Positions 41,718 through 51,472 of a DNA stretch of 64,000 nucleotides are shown here, piece by piece. Numbering within the stretch: position 1 is the stretch's first letter; the number at the start of each line of letters is the position of its first letter. The translations under genes and the position numbers were made by a program. This DNA comes from JBBQYD01 sp942493075 (GTDB lineage Bacteria > Verrucomicrobiota > Verrucomicrobiia > Limisphaerales > UBA8199), in NCBI GenBank assembly GCA_942493075.1, contig OW818681.1, positions 4,092,001 through 4,156,000 on the forward strand, read 5' to 3'. The notes under the pieces are model-generated. The model did not search any database, was not told the DNA's origin, and saw only the letters and a list, made by a program, of their open reading frames with translations.

Positions 41718-41908
41718 TGGCCCAAGCTAGGCAAGCATAGGTTCAAGTGTCAATTCAGATCAGCAGATCAGCCCTTTCAGGCCTTTCAGGCGTGAGAAAA
41801 CAAATCCGTGGTCATCCGCAGATGACGCAGATAGCCGCAGATGAAGAACAGAACCTACAGGTTCGGTTTCCGGCCTGATGTCAACCCCACGCGAGTTCTA
41901 TGAGGAAC

Positions 41909-43729
41909 TCAATCCCACCACAGGAAGAACTCACCTTTTTTGAGGTCGTCAGTCAGGGCTAATGCTCTGCTTTCACCTTGCCCGGCGACATCTGGACAGA
42001 TTGCAAAAATCATTTTTGTCAACAAAGGAAGGTTCTTAACAGGCCCCTTGAACGTGCCTTCCAAGTGATCCACACCAATGCCGGTCAAAAAGAAATCTTG
42101 TTCCACTTCCAGTTCCATGAGCCATGAAATGATTCCATGGGTGCTCGGGCGTAGATCGCCTCCCTGAGTGCCAATCGCAGCAACGACTTCATGCTTATAC
42201 TGAGTTGGGATAAATCCAATCCGATCAACCTCTGTTCGGGTGCCTGTCTCATAAGAGAAAACGTAGAATCCGCGGGCCAGCATGTTCGTATGAAGGCGAA
42301 AGAGTTCTTTCTTTGACAGTGGATCAGTCAGAGTAAAAGCAACCGCCCCGTTTACCTTTTCACCGTCCGAATCCCTTACGAAAGATTCCGGTTGTGCGTT
42401 AAGCAGCGTGGCCAATTCGTCTATAGCGGTCAGAAACTCCGGCTGATTCCCTGCGGTGGTAAAATCTGGAACAGGCATTTCCCGCTGCTCAGAGTAACGC
42501 TCGGACACTTGCGTTCGGTCATACGTGGAGACCGATCTCCTGAGCAACTGGATGCCGACCATCAGCGCAAAACAGAATACCAGGCCTGCGGCACTCATGC
42601 CGAGGGCTGTCCAAAGAGGCTTTCTTTTTGAAGGGGCCGGAGGGCGAGGGAAATCCGGCTGAATTCCAGCGGCGATCAAACGCTCATACAGGTCAGGGTG
42701 CGTCTGCTTTCCAGGCATCACCGCTGGCTGAAGGTTGAGCTCATGCAACTTCACCATCGCGCTCATATACACTTCGGATTGACTAGCTGCGGATTGCAGG
42801 CGGTCCGCACGCTTTTCCCCATAGAGAACGACGCGTTTGTTCGCAGCCATGATCGCGAGGACTGCCAAAAATCCGAAAAAGAACCCATAACGGCCGCCGT
42901 ACATGAAAATGAAAACAGTCGGAAGATAGCTGAATTTCTGGATGATCCGAATCCATCGAAGCCAGGCGGGTTCCAGCAGATGACCTAGCTCATGGGCAGC
43001 TATGCTCCGGAGTTCTTCCAAGGACAACGCTTTGATCATCTCACTGGAGAAACCGACCCAATGGTGAACGATGGAGGCCAACGCGTTGACTTGAGCCCAT
43101 TCGAATACATACACCTTCACCTTTCCTTTTACCCCCATTTCCGTGCACAACCCTTCGACCATGGCTATCACGTGCGCCGGAGCGAGGTGGGCAATTCGCA
43201 ACCAGCGTAGCAAGTAGGCTGTATCGCCAATCAAAAGGCAAAGCTGCGCCAGCAATGCGCCGGTGAAAACGAGGAAAGACTTTGTGCCAAGCTTTTCAGG
43301 CATGAGATTCACGGTGAACACTAGGACCACCCAGTGAGATGCCATCGTCACCACCAGAACAACAATTCCGGAGACCCAGTTACGCAGGTTCACCCGGGCA
43401 CCCCAGCATTCCCTGACGAATCGATAACGCGCTACAAGCACGCCAGACAAACCAGCAATCCAAAACACAACCATTGGATCCGGGGAGCTCATTCCTGCGA
43501 AAACCTGCAACGCGGATGTGCCGATCACCGCCAAAGCAGGAGGAAACACTGCTCCAAACCATAGCTGTGCTTGCCCGGGTGCAAACGCCAGGCGCGCACG
43601 CTCGGTCCAGTGTGCCTCCGAAGCCGCCCGCCAGGATCGCGCCAGCATCCAAACAATCGCTCGGGCGAACACCCAGTTAATCAGGAACGCGGCAAGAGCG
43701 ATCGCACCTATTGTTAGAAACGAGTTCAT
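41909..43729 (-). CDS. M48 family membrane metallopeptidase
   Basis: A 606-residue integral membrane protease. Six or so hydrophobic helices lie before residue 230 (e.g. FLTIGAIALAAFLINWVFARAIVWML, IVVLVVTMASHWVVLVFTV, FLVFTGALLAQLCLLIGDTAYLL). The zinc motif is ELRSIAAHELGHLLEPAWLRW (His242-Glu-x-x-His), and the third ligand is a Glu after the following helices, probably in GEKRADRLQSAAS. An HtpX/Ste24-like arrangement follows. The C-terminal 200 residues after another helix (LWTALGMSAAGLVFCFALMVGIQLL) are soluble, unlike HtpX, and unassigned. It may act in membrane protein quality control. Confidence 0.85.
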   Translation of the reverse strand: MNSFLTIGAIALAAFLINWVFARAIVWMLARSWRAASEAHWTERARLAFAPGQAQLWFGAVFPPALAVIGTSALQVFAGMSSPDPMVVFWIAGLSGVLVARYRFVRECWGARVNLRNWVSGIVVLVVTMASHWVVLVFTVNLMPEKLGTKSFLVFTGALLAQLCLLIGDTAYLLRWLRIAHLAPAHVIAMVEGLCTEMGVKGKVKVYVFEWAQVNALASIVHHWVGFSSEMIKALSLEELRSIAAHELGHLLEPAWLRWIRIIQKFSYLPTVFIFMYGGRYGFFFGFLAVLAIMAANKRVVLYGEKRADRLQSAASQSEVYMSAMVKLHELNLQPAVMPGKQTHPDLYERLIAAGIQPDFPRPPAPSKRKPLWTALGMSAAGLVFCFALMVGIQLLRRSVSTYDRTQVSERYSEQREMPVPDFTTAGNQPEFLTAIDELATLLNAQPESFVRDSDGEKVNGAVAFTLTDPLSKKELFRLHTNMLARGFYVFSYETGTRTEVDRIGFIPTQYKHEVVAAIGTQGGDLRPSTHGIISWLMELEVEQDFFLTGIGVDHLEGTFKGPVKNLPLLTKMIFAICPDVAGQGESRALALTDDLKKGEFFLWWD

Positions 43730-44381
43730 TCGGGTACTCGCATCGGAGGGTACCGTCTCAAAGGAAGCTTAGTAAAGCCGAATACCAGCCTCTGTTCTTC
43801 TCCACGCACTCCGCGTCTCCCCGTGCAATCTATCTTTTTCTTCTCGGTGACCTCACAGGATGGAGCCGCTTGTTTTCATTTTTCGCCCCAAGCAAAGCGC
43901 ACCGGGACGGTGCGCGTACTCGCAGTCGAGACGACCGCGCTACACAGGTGGCCCGCACCGGGAACCGACGCCGCGTGCGGAGACGCGGCCTACAGGATCT
44001 GCCGTGTTGTTTCTAGTCTCCATCCAGATCCCTTCGACTCCTGAGGCCTTAATAGCGTCAGATTAGGTCCCTATGAGCGGTTCAAAAGTCAGTTCTGGAA
44101 AAACGGAATCAACCGCTCATCTGGGCTGCTCGAACGCTGATCCGGCACAAACGGGCAGGCTAAAACAGCGGGATGGCTCTTTTTTCCTCAGTACTCTCGA
44201 TCCCGCCTCTGTTCAATCCACGGTGAGGTCACACAGTTCCGAATCTTTCTGCCTTTTCTTTGCGTCTTGGTTGTAGAATCTTTTTCAAAACGCGGACGCG
44301 GCGGTTCCGGCACCCGTCTCATTGTATTCGCAATTTGTTTGCGTGCGCTTATCACATCTGAAACAATCCCCAGGATTCATT
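43730..44381. other. Noncoding gap with GC-rich hairpins
   Basis: The 652-nt gap has no credible gene; all small frames lack protein-like composition. It contains hairpins GCGCACC (43897-43903)/GGTGCGC (43909-43915) and GCCGCGT (43970-43976)/ACGCGGC (43983-43989), which look like a dispersed REP-type element. The promoter for the gene at 44382 is expected in its right end, but I do not see a clear one. Confidence 0.5.
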
Positions 44382-46580
44382 ATGCATGCACCTATGATCT
44401 TCACCGGGTTACGATTTGCACGGGGCCCTCGCCGTGCCGTCACTCAGCTTTTGGCCGTTCTGATTCTCTTGGTTCTGGCGAACCCTCGGAATGTAAATGC
44501 CGACGAAGCCCCCCTCCCCGACCTGGTTCCCTTCAGCTTTTTCACCCTGAGCAATCAGGTGGATGTGGTTTTCAACCGGCCGGACGCGCCGCAAGTAGCC
44601 ATCGTTTATGGAGTCACCAACCAAGGCGCTGGAAACGCCTCAGATTACTGGTGGGACAGTGTCTGGGTGTCCACCGACAGCTCGGGTGCCGGAGCGGTGC
44701 GGGTCAACGAGCTTCTCTACGAGTATTGGACAACAGACCATTTGGCCCCAGGAGCCGTCTATTGGCGGACGAACCTGGTTTCGCTGCCCAAGGCAAGTGG
44801 CACGTACTGGCTGGAATTCCGAGCCAATCCTTGCCCAGATCTCTATGAGACTACCCTGACCAATAACGCGCTGCGTGCGACTGTTCCGGTCGTGGTGAAT
44901 TACCAGATGATCCCGCCAGATCTGAAACCTGTATTGCTCCAGGCCCCTTCCGAGGTGACTGGCCCTCCTGGCGCTGGCGTAACCGTTGTTTGGGGTGTTA
45001 CAAATCAAGGCCCAGGAACCGTCACTGGAGAGTGGTCTGACGTTTTCTATCTCATCACAAACTCGGTTCTTGATCCGCAAGGGATTTGGGCGGGGCAGGT
45101 TCAAACGCACGGCCCTGTCGATAGCGGCACGATGTACTGGCACACTAACATCCTGCGGCTCCCGGCCTATCAGGACGGGCTGGTAGAGCTAAAGCTCCAG
45201 GTGGACGGTGGTTATTACACCGTCTATGAAGCGGATGAGGAAAACAATAGCCTCACCGTTCCGATCACCTTCCATTTGGGGCCGTCGCCCGATCTAGCCG
45301 TTACCCAGCTTTCAGCCCCCAAGGTTGTGGCGGGCTTGACGAACTTCACAATTCCATTGTCGTGGAGCGTGACCAATCATGGCCCAGGGATTGCCAGCGC
45401 AGGCCGTGTAGATCAGGCGTTGCTGCGTTCGCAAATGGAACCCTACTCCTTCACTCGGACGAATTTCTACCAGGCTGAACCTGTCGAACCGCATCAGCAG
45501 TATCATCGGACAGGAGTTTTCCAAACCTCAGTGCCTGCAAGCGGCTTCTATGTGCTTTTCATGCAGGCGGACGCCGAGGGTGGGTTCTACGAGGACGAGA
45601 CCGAAAACAATTACTCAAGCACAACGATAATGATCCTTGAGACGAATGATGTAGCGGTAATGTGCACAGTCCCGGGGCAACCCCTCTGAGACACCAACCA
45701 ATTTGAAATCACAGTTGAGGTATTCAATGCCGGGCCAGGGCAAGCCGCCGGTTTGTTTGTGACAAATGATCTTCCTGTGGAGGCGAATCTTGTATCCGCG
45801 GCCCCTTCTCAAGGGACATGGCGGAAGGAAGGATCTCGGATCGTTTGGGACCTGGGCACTATGGCGGCAGGAACAGATGCTTCTTTGCGGTGCGTCCTTC
45901 AGCCTAACCCGGGGAGTGCGATGCTTACCAATCACGCAACCCTGGTGCGCGACGGCGTGGATGCTGACCTGAAAAACAACTCAGCTACTAACCGATTCAT
46001 TGTTTTGTCGTCAATTGGTAACGACGCGTTCGCGAATCGTAAAACTGTTTCAGGTCTGACGCCTTACCTTCTGGCAGATAATCGCAACGCGACTACCGAA
46101 CCGGGTGAACCAATCGTGGAGAATGCAGGCAAAACGGTTTGGTGGACATGGACAGCTCCGGCTAACAGCACGGTTTACCTCTATTTCGAATCAGACATGG
46201 CTGTAGAGGTCAGTGTTTACAGCGGCGAGGCCCTAGGCAGTTTAAAAGCGGTGGCTGGTAGCTCAGGCTTCCCTCCAAACCAGCACTTTTCTCCATTCCA
46301 TGCACGAGCAGATGTGATGTATCAGATACGAGTGGACTCTTTCTATACCGATCAGAGCGGCTCAATAATTGGTCAGCTATTCGTTTATCCAGACAAACCC
46401 CTCACTCTGTCGTATCTAAACAAGGAGATCGTCCTTAACTGGGACGGCATGTACATATTGCAGAGTTCCACAAACGTGTTAGGGCCGTTTCAGGACCTGG
46501 CGGTGAGTTGGCCCAGGACGAACTATCAACCGCATGGGGCCGCTATGTTTTACCGGCTGCGTCCAAACTTCCTGCCGTAG
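44382..46580 (+). pseudogene. Secreted CARDB/DUF11 adhesin-like protein, interrupted by an in-frame TGA
   Basis: Reading through one TGA at 45687-45689 gives a single 732-residue protein in one frame. After a signal peptide (VTQLLAVLILLVLANP) there are three CARDB domains of about 125 residues, each beginning with Pro-Asp-Leu (PDLVPFSFF, PDLKPVLLQ, PDLAVTQLS) and containing the GVTNQGxG or SVTNHGPG motif and NN near the end. After the stop the frame resumes at once with DTNQFEITVEVFNAGPGQAAG, a DUF11-type repeat. A beta-sandwich follows (AGKTVWWTWTAPANSTVYLY), then the tail module YILQSSTNVLGPFQDL ... MFYRLRPN. Both halves keep intact coding sense, so the nonsense change is recent or a sequencing error. 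Confidence 0.8.
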
Positions 46581-46615
46581 CGGTAGCCTTTGGCGCCGAT
46601 ATCTTGAACAAGCGA

Positions 46616-46759
46616 TTATTCCACCCAGCGCCATAGCGGGCGGCTGAGCAGGTCCTGGCCGTTCACTTGTGTCTGGCCCATCGTCTTGGAGAGCTCGATC
46701 ACCAGGATCTCGGAGGCGCTTTGCAGAGTGTTACTTTCTCGAACAAGCTCCTCCTTTTG
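46616..46759 (-). pseudogene. Possible remnant of a leftward gene 3' end
   Basis: On the minus strand the frame reads EELVRESNTLQSASEILVIELSKTMGQTQVNGQDLLSRPLWRWVE then TAA, very protein-like, but it is only about 48 codons long and has no ATG, GTG or TTG. AAGGAGG lies just inside its upstream end. It may be a decayed gene fragment or a very short gene with a rare start. Low confidence. Confidence 0.25.
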
Positions 46760-46772
46760 TTAGAGTCTGGAC

Positions 46773-47201
46773 ATGAGCAAGGCAGCGGAGCCGTTCGAAT
46801 TGGAAATACCAGTTGAACCCAGTGATATTGACGGGATGGGGCACGTCAACAACGTGAACTACCTGCGTTGGGTGCAACGCATTGCCACGGCACATTGGCA
46901 GGTGCTTGCCCCTGCGCAGGATCGGGAACGGGTGCTTTGGGTAGTACTGCGGCATGAGATCGACTACAAGAAACCCGCTTTGGCTGGTGACCTGATCATC
47001 GCCCGCACCTGGGTGGGCATCGCCACACGCGCCTCTTATGAGCGCCACACAGAGATCCTGCGGGCTCACGGGCGGGAACTCCTGGCGAAGGCACGAACCC
47101 TCTGGTGCCCTATTGATGCCACCTCAGGCCGCCCCACCCGGATAAGCCCAGAGGCCAGAGCACTCTTTAGCTCAGGCCCAGAGCCGAAAAAGGGGAACTG
47201 A
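46773..47201 (+). CDS. Acyl-CoA thioesterase, hotdog fold
   Basis: A 142-residue enzyme of the 4-hydroxybenzoyl-CoA thioesterase/FatA-like family. The active-site stretch is EPSDIDGMGHVNNVNYLRWVQ, in which Asp and the HVNN motif are typical. LWVVLRHEIDYKKPALAGDLIIARTWV and LLAKARTLWCPIDATSGRPTRISPE complete the hotdog sheet. It should hydrolyse fatty or aromatic acyl-CoA; the substrate is unknown. It stands alone on the plus strand. Confidence 0.92.
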   Translation: MSKAAEPFELEIPVEPSDIDGMGHVNNVNYLRWVQRIATAHWQVLAPAQDRERVLWVVLRHEIDYKKPALAGDLIIARTWVGIATRASYERHTEILRAHGRELLAKARTLWCPIDATSGRPTRISPEARALFSSGPEPKKGN

Positions 47202-47315
47202 CGTCCCCTGACTTTTTCCTAAACTGTTCAGATTCAATAGCCGATAGAGGTTGAGTTGAAGGGCGAGGACGCTCTCATAGTGACTATATATTCAGACTAC
47301 CTAAAACTCTAACCT

Positions 47316-47924
47316 ATGCGGTTGAAAACTCTATTCAGCGGGTCTGTTCTCAGTTGTTCATTGGTATTGGCGGCTTGGACTGATACAGCCAGCGCCCAAA
47401 CACCATCAACCTATTATTTCTGGCAATCCGGATTCCAAGGCGGCGGGGTCTTGTCAGGCTCCTTCTCGGGAATCGACACGGATGGGGACCATCAACTCGC
47501 CAGCTTCGCGGAAGATCCGGAAATCTCCCTGTTCTCTGTTTCTATGACCGGCAACTCCGAAGTGCCCAATTTTTCGATTGAAACGGCAGGCCTGTGGGGG
47601 TTGGTCTATGACCTGGATGCAGGCACGTTACTGGGGGATGGCATCATGGGACGTATTGAAGGAATCGGCGCCACCGGCAGCATTTCTGAGGGCGTAACGG
47701 TCGAATATAAATCGGGGCAAGGACCCAATAAGTTCCCAGGTGGCATTATCGAGTACAATGGCACCACCATCATGACGCTCAATCCTGTCATGTTGTCGCT
47801 CTCGCCCATTACGCCGGAGATCTACCAGGAAACACTCGCCAGCGTTCCCGAACCGGGCAGTGCGAGTTTCGCCATCATCAGCCTGGGTGCCCTTGCATTC
47901 TGGCGGCGGAAGACCGCCTATTAA
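47316..47924 (+). CDS. PEP-CTERM sorting domain protein
   Basis: A 202-residue secreted protein with signal peptide (LFSGSVLSCSLVLAAWTDTASA) and a C-terminal sorting tail: SVPEPGSASFAIISLGALAFWRRKTAY. The central part (YYFWQSGFQGGGVLSGSFSGIDTDGDHQLASF ... EVPNFSIETAGLWGLVYDLDAGTLLGDGI) matches a small family of PEP-CTERM proteins of unknown function. It is the second exosortase target in the window after 5304-6119. There is no exosortase gene here. Confidence 0.8.
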   Translation: MRLKTLFSGSVLSCSLVLAAWTDTASAQTPSTYYFWQSGFQGGGVLSGSFSGIDTDGDHQLASFAEDPEISLFSVSMTGNSEVPNFSIETAGLWGLVYDLDAGTLLGDGIMGRIEGIGATGSISEGVTVEYKSGQGPNKFPGGIIEYNGTTIMTLNPVMLSLSPITPEIYQETLASVPEPGSASFAIISLGALAFWRRKTAY

Positions 47925-48150
47925 AACCTGATTGCGGACCGTCAATCTTTGGGAAATCTGTGCGCCTGGCCAAATAATGGGCCGGGCGCCTTCTCCGTTT
48001 TTCAGGCGGCTCTTCTCCGCTCCGATTCGTGATACACTCCGGCTCCCAGCACGAGCACTCTTAAGCTGGCCGCATCAGCACCCGGCGATTGTTTCCGATT
48101 TGTCACCTGCCCTTAACCTGCTTAGCTAACGGGCATGGTAGAAGTGCCGG

Positions 48151-49644
48151 GTGAAAATCAATCGACGAAGGTTCTTTAGCCGTTCGGGCCTGATCCTGGC
48201 TGGCGTGGCCAGCGCCCCTGCACTGGCTCGTAGCGCGCCAGACGTCACCTTCCACCCAGGAAACGGGCCGAGGCATATCATCCACATGGTTGCTGATGGG
48301 ATGAGCCAGGGAACGCTCACCTGTGCAGCACACCTGTCCCAACTGCTCCGCCAGCGCGGACTGCGTTGGACAGATCTCTTCAGCGATCCTCAGTCGGTCA
48401 CCGGGATGATGGATGTCCAGTCACTGAACTCGCTGGTCACAGACTCCGCGGCCAGTTCCTCAGCATGGGGTTCGGGCTCCCGAGTGGTGAATGGAGCGTT
48501 GAATATGCTTCCGGACGGCAGAGCGTTACGACCGTTATATGATCTGCTACATGAAGCCGGCTGGGCTCGCGGGCTGGTGACTACCACGGAGATCACTCAT
48601 GCGACGCCCGCCGGGTTTGCTGTCGCTGTGCCAAAACGGTCCATGGGCGAACGGATTGCGGACCGGCTCTTTCAAAGCAGTCCGGAGGTCCTGCTGGGCG
48701 GCGGGTCACGCTTCTTCGAGCCGGAACTCCGATCGGATCGCAGGAACCTCATGGGGGAGTTTCAGGACGCTGGATATGCTGTTCTGCGAAATCAGGATGA
48801 GATGAACAAGGCAGCATTTACTTCAAAATGGTTGGGACTCTTCGGACGTGGACACCTTCCGTTTACGATTGATCAGGTCACGGATGCCAATGCCACACAG
48901 CACTCCCGGATACCCACGTTAGCAGAGATGACACAGGCCGCTCTTGGCAAGCTCGAACGATCATCCCATTTCATGCTGCAGGTTGAGGGTGGCCGTGTGG
49001 ACCACGCAGCTCATTTGAACGATGCGGCAGGCGCATTTCACGACTTGATCGCGTTCGACGATGCTCTTCAGGTCTGTTGGAAATTTCAGGAACGCTTTCC
49101 AGACACGTTGCTTATTGTCACGACCGATCATGGAACAGGTAATCCGGGACTGAATGGGACGGGGTCTCGTTACGGTCAAACCACCGGGCTATTCCGGGAA
49201 CTGTCGAAAGTCAGACACTCACATGAATGGATGCTGCGCAAGATCTACCGAGTTCCGGAGAGCTCCAGTGAAGACATGCTCGAGGTCGATCCCTCAAAGG
49301 AACATCTGGTTGAGCCCGCCGAAATGGCAGAAATCATTCAGAACGCAACAGACTTTCGTCCCAGTTCGCATCAGGCTCAACGGCTGCACCAATTCTTCTC
49401 TGGCAAAGGTGACGCGCTATACGAGCTTGCCAACAACGGCGAGTTTCAGCTCGCGCAACTGCTGGCGAACCACACTGGCGTTGGCTGGACCTCCCTGGCT
49501 CACACGGCTGACTTCGTTCCCGTTATTGCGCGCGGACCTGGCGCAGAACAATTTCGTGGCTTTATTCGTAACGTCGAGATCTTCCGCCACTACACACAAT
49601 TCGCCGGTATAGACTACAGAAACCCGGAAGCCCGTTCCGCCTGA
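48151..49644 (+). CDS. Alkaline phosphatase (PhoA family), Tat-exported
   Basis: A 497-residue periplasmic phosphomonoesterase starting at GTG 48151. The Tat signal is NRRRFFSRSGLILAGVASAPALA. HMVADGMSQGTL holds the first metal Asp. Nucleophile Ser is in LVTDSAASSSAWGSGSR, and the metal ligands follow in TEITHATPAGF, QVEGGRVDHAAHLND and LIVTTDHGTG. GSRFFEPELRSDRRNL belongs to the phosphatase core. It should release phosphate from organic phosphates. It converges on the metallophosphoesterase gene with a 20-nt gap. No Pho box was identified. Confidence 0.93.
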   Translation: MKINRRRFFSRSGLILAGVASAPALARSAPDVTFHPGNGPRHIIHMVADGMSQGTLTCAAHLSQLLRQRGLRWTDLFSDPQSVTGMMDVQSLNSLVTDSAASSSAWGSGSRVVNGALNMLPDGRALRPLYDLLHEAGWARGLVTTTEITHATPAGFAVAVPKRSMGERIADRLFQSSPEVLLGGGSRFFEPELRSDRRNLMGEFQDAGYAVLRNQDEMNKAAFTSKWLGLFGRGHLPFTIDQVTDANATQHSRIPTLAEMTQAALGKLERSSHFMLQVEGGRVDHAAHLNDAAGAFHDLIAFDDALQVCWKFQERFPDTLLIVTTDHGTGNPGLNGTGSRYGQTTGLFRELSKVRHSHEWMLRKIYRVPESSSEDMLEVDPSKEHLVEPAEMAEIIQNATDFRPSSHQAQRLHQFFSGKGDALYELANNGEFQLAQLLANHTGVGWTSLAHTADFVPVIARGPGAEQFRGFIRNVEIFRHYTQFAGIDYRNPEARSA

Positions 49645-49664
49645 CTTCATGACTTGATACAGCC

Positions 49665-50444
49665 TCACCACTCGAAAACTGTCAGCTCGGGCCGGCAACG
49701 AAAACGGAATGGCAGAAAGAACCATCCGATTCCTGGATTGACATACAAAGGCCCCCCAGGCGTGGTAAACATCCCCATGCTGTACTCATCCACGTTAAAG
49801 GGAGTCACAATCGAACCGACGAAGGGCAACCGCACCTGGCCTCCGTGGGAATGTCCGGCCAGGATCAGGTCGTAGGTGCGTCCGCCCAGTTTCTTAGCCC
49901 AAACCGGATAATGCACAAGTAGCAGGTTTCGAGTTGTCGGGTCGGGCAAAAGGGAATCCCGCGGCGCCCCCAGACACGATTCGCCTGTTACGGTCCAGCG
50001 TCCGTCCGGGCTGCGCCATTGTTCGTCCATGAGCCAGGCTCCGCCATTACGAGCGAAGCATTTCTTTAGGGGATCAAAATCGATCTTAGCCCAATAATCG
50101 TGATTTCCCGGCACACCCACGAGCGGCGCCTTGATTTCGCTTAAACCGTCCACCGCCTCCTGGAGGTGCTGAGCCTCCTCTATGAGGTCGCCAGTAAACA
50201 CTACGAAGTCGGCCTGTAGCGAGTTGATCGTGCGGACGACTCTCTTCAGGAACGCCCTGTCCCCCTTGTGATGAAGATCTGTGAAATGAACGAACCGCTG
50301 GCTTGGCTGGCCGTTGCCCATCCTCAACCTGCGTACACGAATCCAATTTGGCTCCACGAATCCGGACTCGGCGAGCAGTATAGGTGGGATGGAGCACAAA
50401 GTGCCAAGAAGGAATTTCCTGCGCGTGACCTTTCCATTCGCCAT
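49665..50444 (-). CDS. Tat-exported calcineurin-like metallophosphoesterase
   Basis: A 259-residue phosphoesterase (YkuE/LpxG-like group). Tat signal VTRRKFLLGTLCSIPPILLA. All five metal motifs are visible: VHFTDLHH, VVFTGDL, GVPGNHDYWA, LLLVHYP and LAGHSHGGQVRLP. The enzyme should sit at the inner membrane or in the periplasm and may act on UDP-linked or lipid-linked phosphates; the substrate is unknown. It lies about 100 nt downstream of larE with a hairpin between them. Confidence 0.9.
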   Translation of the reverse strand: MANGKVTRRKFLLGTLCSIPPILLAESGFVEPNWIRVRRLRMGNGQPSQRFVHFTDLHHKGDRAFLKRVVRTINSLQADFVVFTGDLIEEAQHLQEAVDGLSEIKAPLVGVPGNHDYWAKIDFDPLKKCFARNGGAWLMDEQWRSPDGRWTVTGESCLGAPRDSLLPDPTTRNLLLVHYPVWAKKLGGRTYDLILAGHSHGGQVRLPFVGSIVTPFNVDEYSMGMFTTPGGPLYVNPGIGWFFLPFRFRCRPELTVFEW

Positions 50445-50517
50445 TCAGAGGAGGATAAGAATGTTGCACCGACTGTCAGCCGCAAAATGGCGAGAGGGGT
50501 TGAGGGTTGAAGGTTGA

Positions 50518-50537
50518 AAGTCCGAAGACGCGGACTT
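50518..50537 (-). terminator. Hairpin after larE
   Basis: AAGTCCG (50518-50524) pairs with CGGACTT (50531-50537), a 7-bp stem with a 6-nt loop, 8 nt after the larE stop on the leftward strand. A CAACCTTCAACCCTCAAC-type microsatellite (complement, near 50500-50517) follows. It may terminate or attenuate transcription into the phosphoesterase gene. Confidence 0.45.
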
Positions 50538-50545
50538 CCAGTATG

Positions 50546-51454
50546 TCAATCCACCTTCTCGTTTACACTTCCCCGGCGATACCCTTGCAGATCCAAAGTA
50601 ACATGCGCATACCCGGCTTCCTTTAACTCCCGCGCAACTCGGGCCGCTGCCCCGTCGGCTAATAACTTCGACATTTCAGTTGGACCGACCTCTATCCGCG
50701 CCAGGTGGCATTTGCCATTGGCAAGCGGCTGAGACCCGCCTGTGAGATCGAAGTTCGGCAACGGCAGTTCGTGGTGCCGAACGCGCACGTCGTAAAAGCC
50801 CATGTCACGCAGCAGATCCTCCGCCCGCTCGATCATTCGGAGCTTTTCCACCGTGACCCGTTCGCCGTAAGGCAAACGTGAGCTCAGGCAGGCCATTTGC
50901 GGTTTATCTGCGGTAGGAAGTCCTAGTTGGGCGGAAAACTCGCGAATCTCCTGCTTGGTCAAACCAGCTTCTTTAAGCGGGGCGCGCACCTGGAACTCCG
51001 TAGCAGCCATCGCGCCCGGACGATGATCGCCTATATCGCTGGCATTCTCACCGTAGGCGATGACAGCAAAACCTTCAGAAACCGCCAGGGGTGCCAATTC
51101 CGCAAAAAGCTCATGCTTGCAGAAGTAGCAGCGATTGTTTGGGTTGGCGACATACGACGGATTATCGAATTCGCGCGTGTGCACGACCCTTACCGGAAAG
51201 GAGAATTGTCTGCCAAGAGCCAACGCTTCTTCGAACTCGCGTCTTGGCAAGCTCGGGGAGTCAGCGATTGCTGCCAGGGCGCGATCTCCAAGCACTTGAT
51301 GGGCAACACATGCCAGGAAGACAGAGTCCACCCCGCCTGAGTAGGCCACCAGGCAGGATTCATAGGAGCGCAACAGCTCGCGAAGCCGTTCTAATTTCTC
51401 AGATACCACGAACTCAAGCTGCCATTTTTGTGGCCAAATGTCGAGCAGGTCCAA
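50546..51454 (-). CDS. larE: ATP-dependent sacrificial sulfur transferase LarE
   Basis: A 302-residue enzyme that transfers sulfur from its own Cys to the nicotinic-acid-derived pincer precursor of the nickel cofactor. The PP-loop is LVAYSGGVDSVFLACVA, and ANPNNRCYFCKHELFAEL and PQMACLSSRLPYGERVT follow; the Cys of MACLSSR is at the position of the sacrificial Cys of LarE. Start may be the GTG near 51406 (VSEKLERL), which would give the usual length of about 285. No larA, larB or larC lies nearby, which is unusual. It is preceded closely (18 nt) by two small genes of unknown function. Confidence 0.9.
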   Translation of the reverse strand: MDLLDIWPQKWQLEFVVSEKLERLRELLRSYESCLVAYSGGVDSVFLACVAHQVLGDRALAAIADSPSLPRREFEEALALGRQFSFPVRVVHTREFDNPSYVANPNNRCYFCKHELFAELAPLAVSEGFAVIAYGENASDIGDHRPGAMAATEFQVRAPLKEAGLTKQEIREFSAQLGLPTADKPQMACLSSRLPYGERVTVEKLRMIERAEDLLRDMGFYDVRVRHHELPLPNFDLTGGSQPLANGKCHLARIEVGPTEMSKLLADGAAARVARELKEAGYAHVTLDLQGYRRGSVNEKVD

Positions 51455-51472
51455 CAGAACAACGTCGGAGCC

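Noticed and set aside
43711..44276. Small rightward frames of 67-101 residues in the 43.7-44.3 kb gap
   Set aside because: Arg/Ser/Pro-rich, mutually overlapping in different frames and crossing REP-like hairpins; no family or start signal.
45687..45689. Selenocysteine codon in the CARDB protein
   Set aside because: The position is a poorly conserved loop between domains, no Cys-equivalent redox motif is nearby, and I see no bacterial SECIS-like hairpin just after the TGA.
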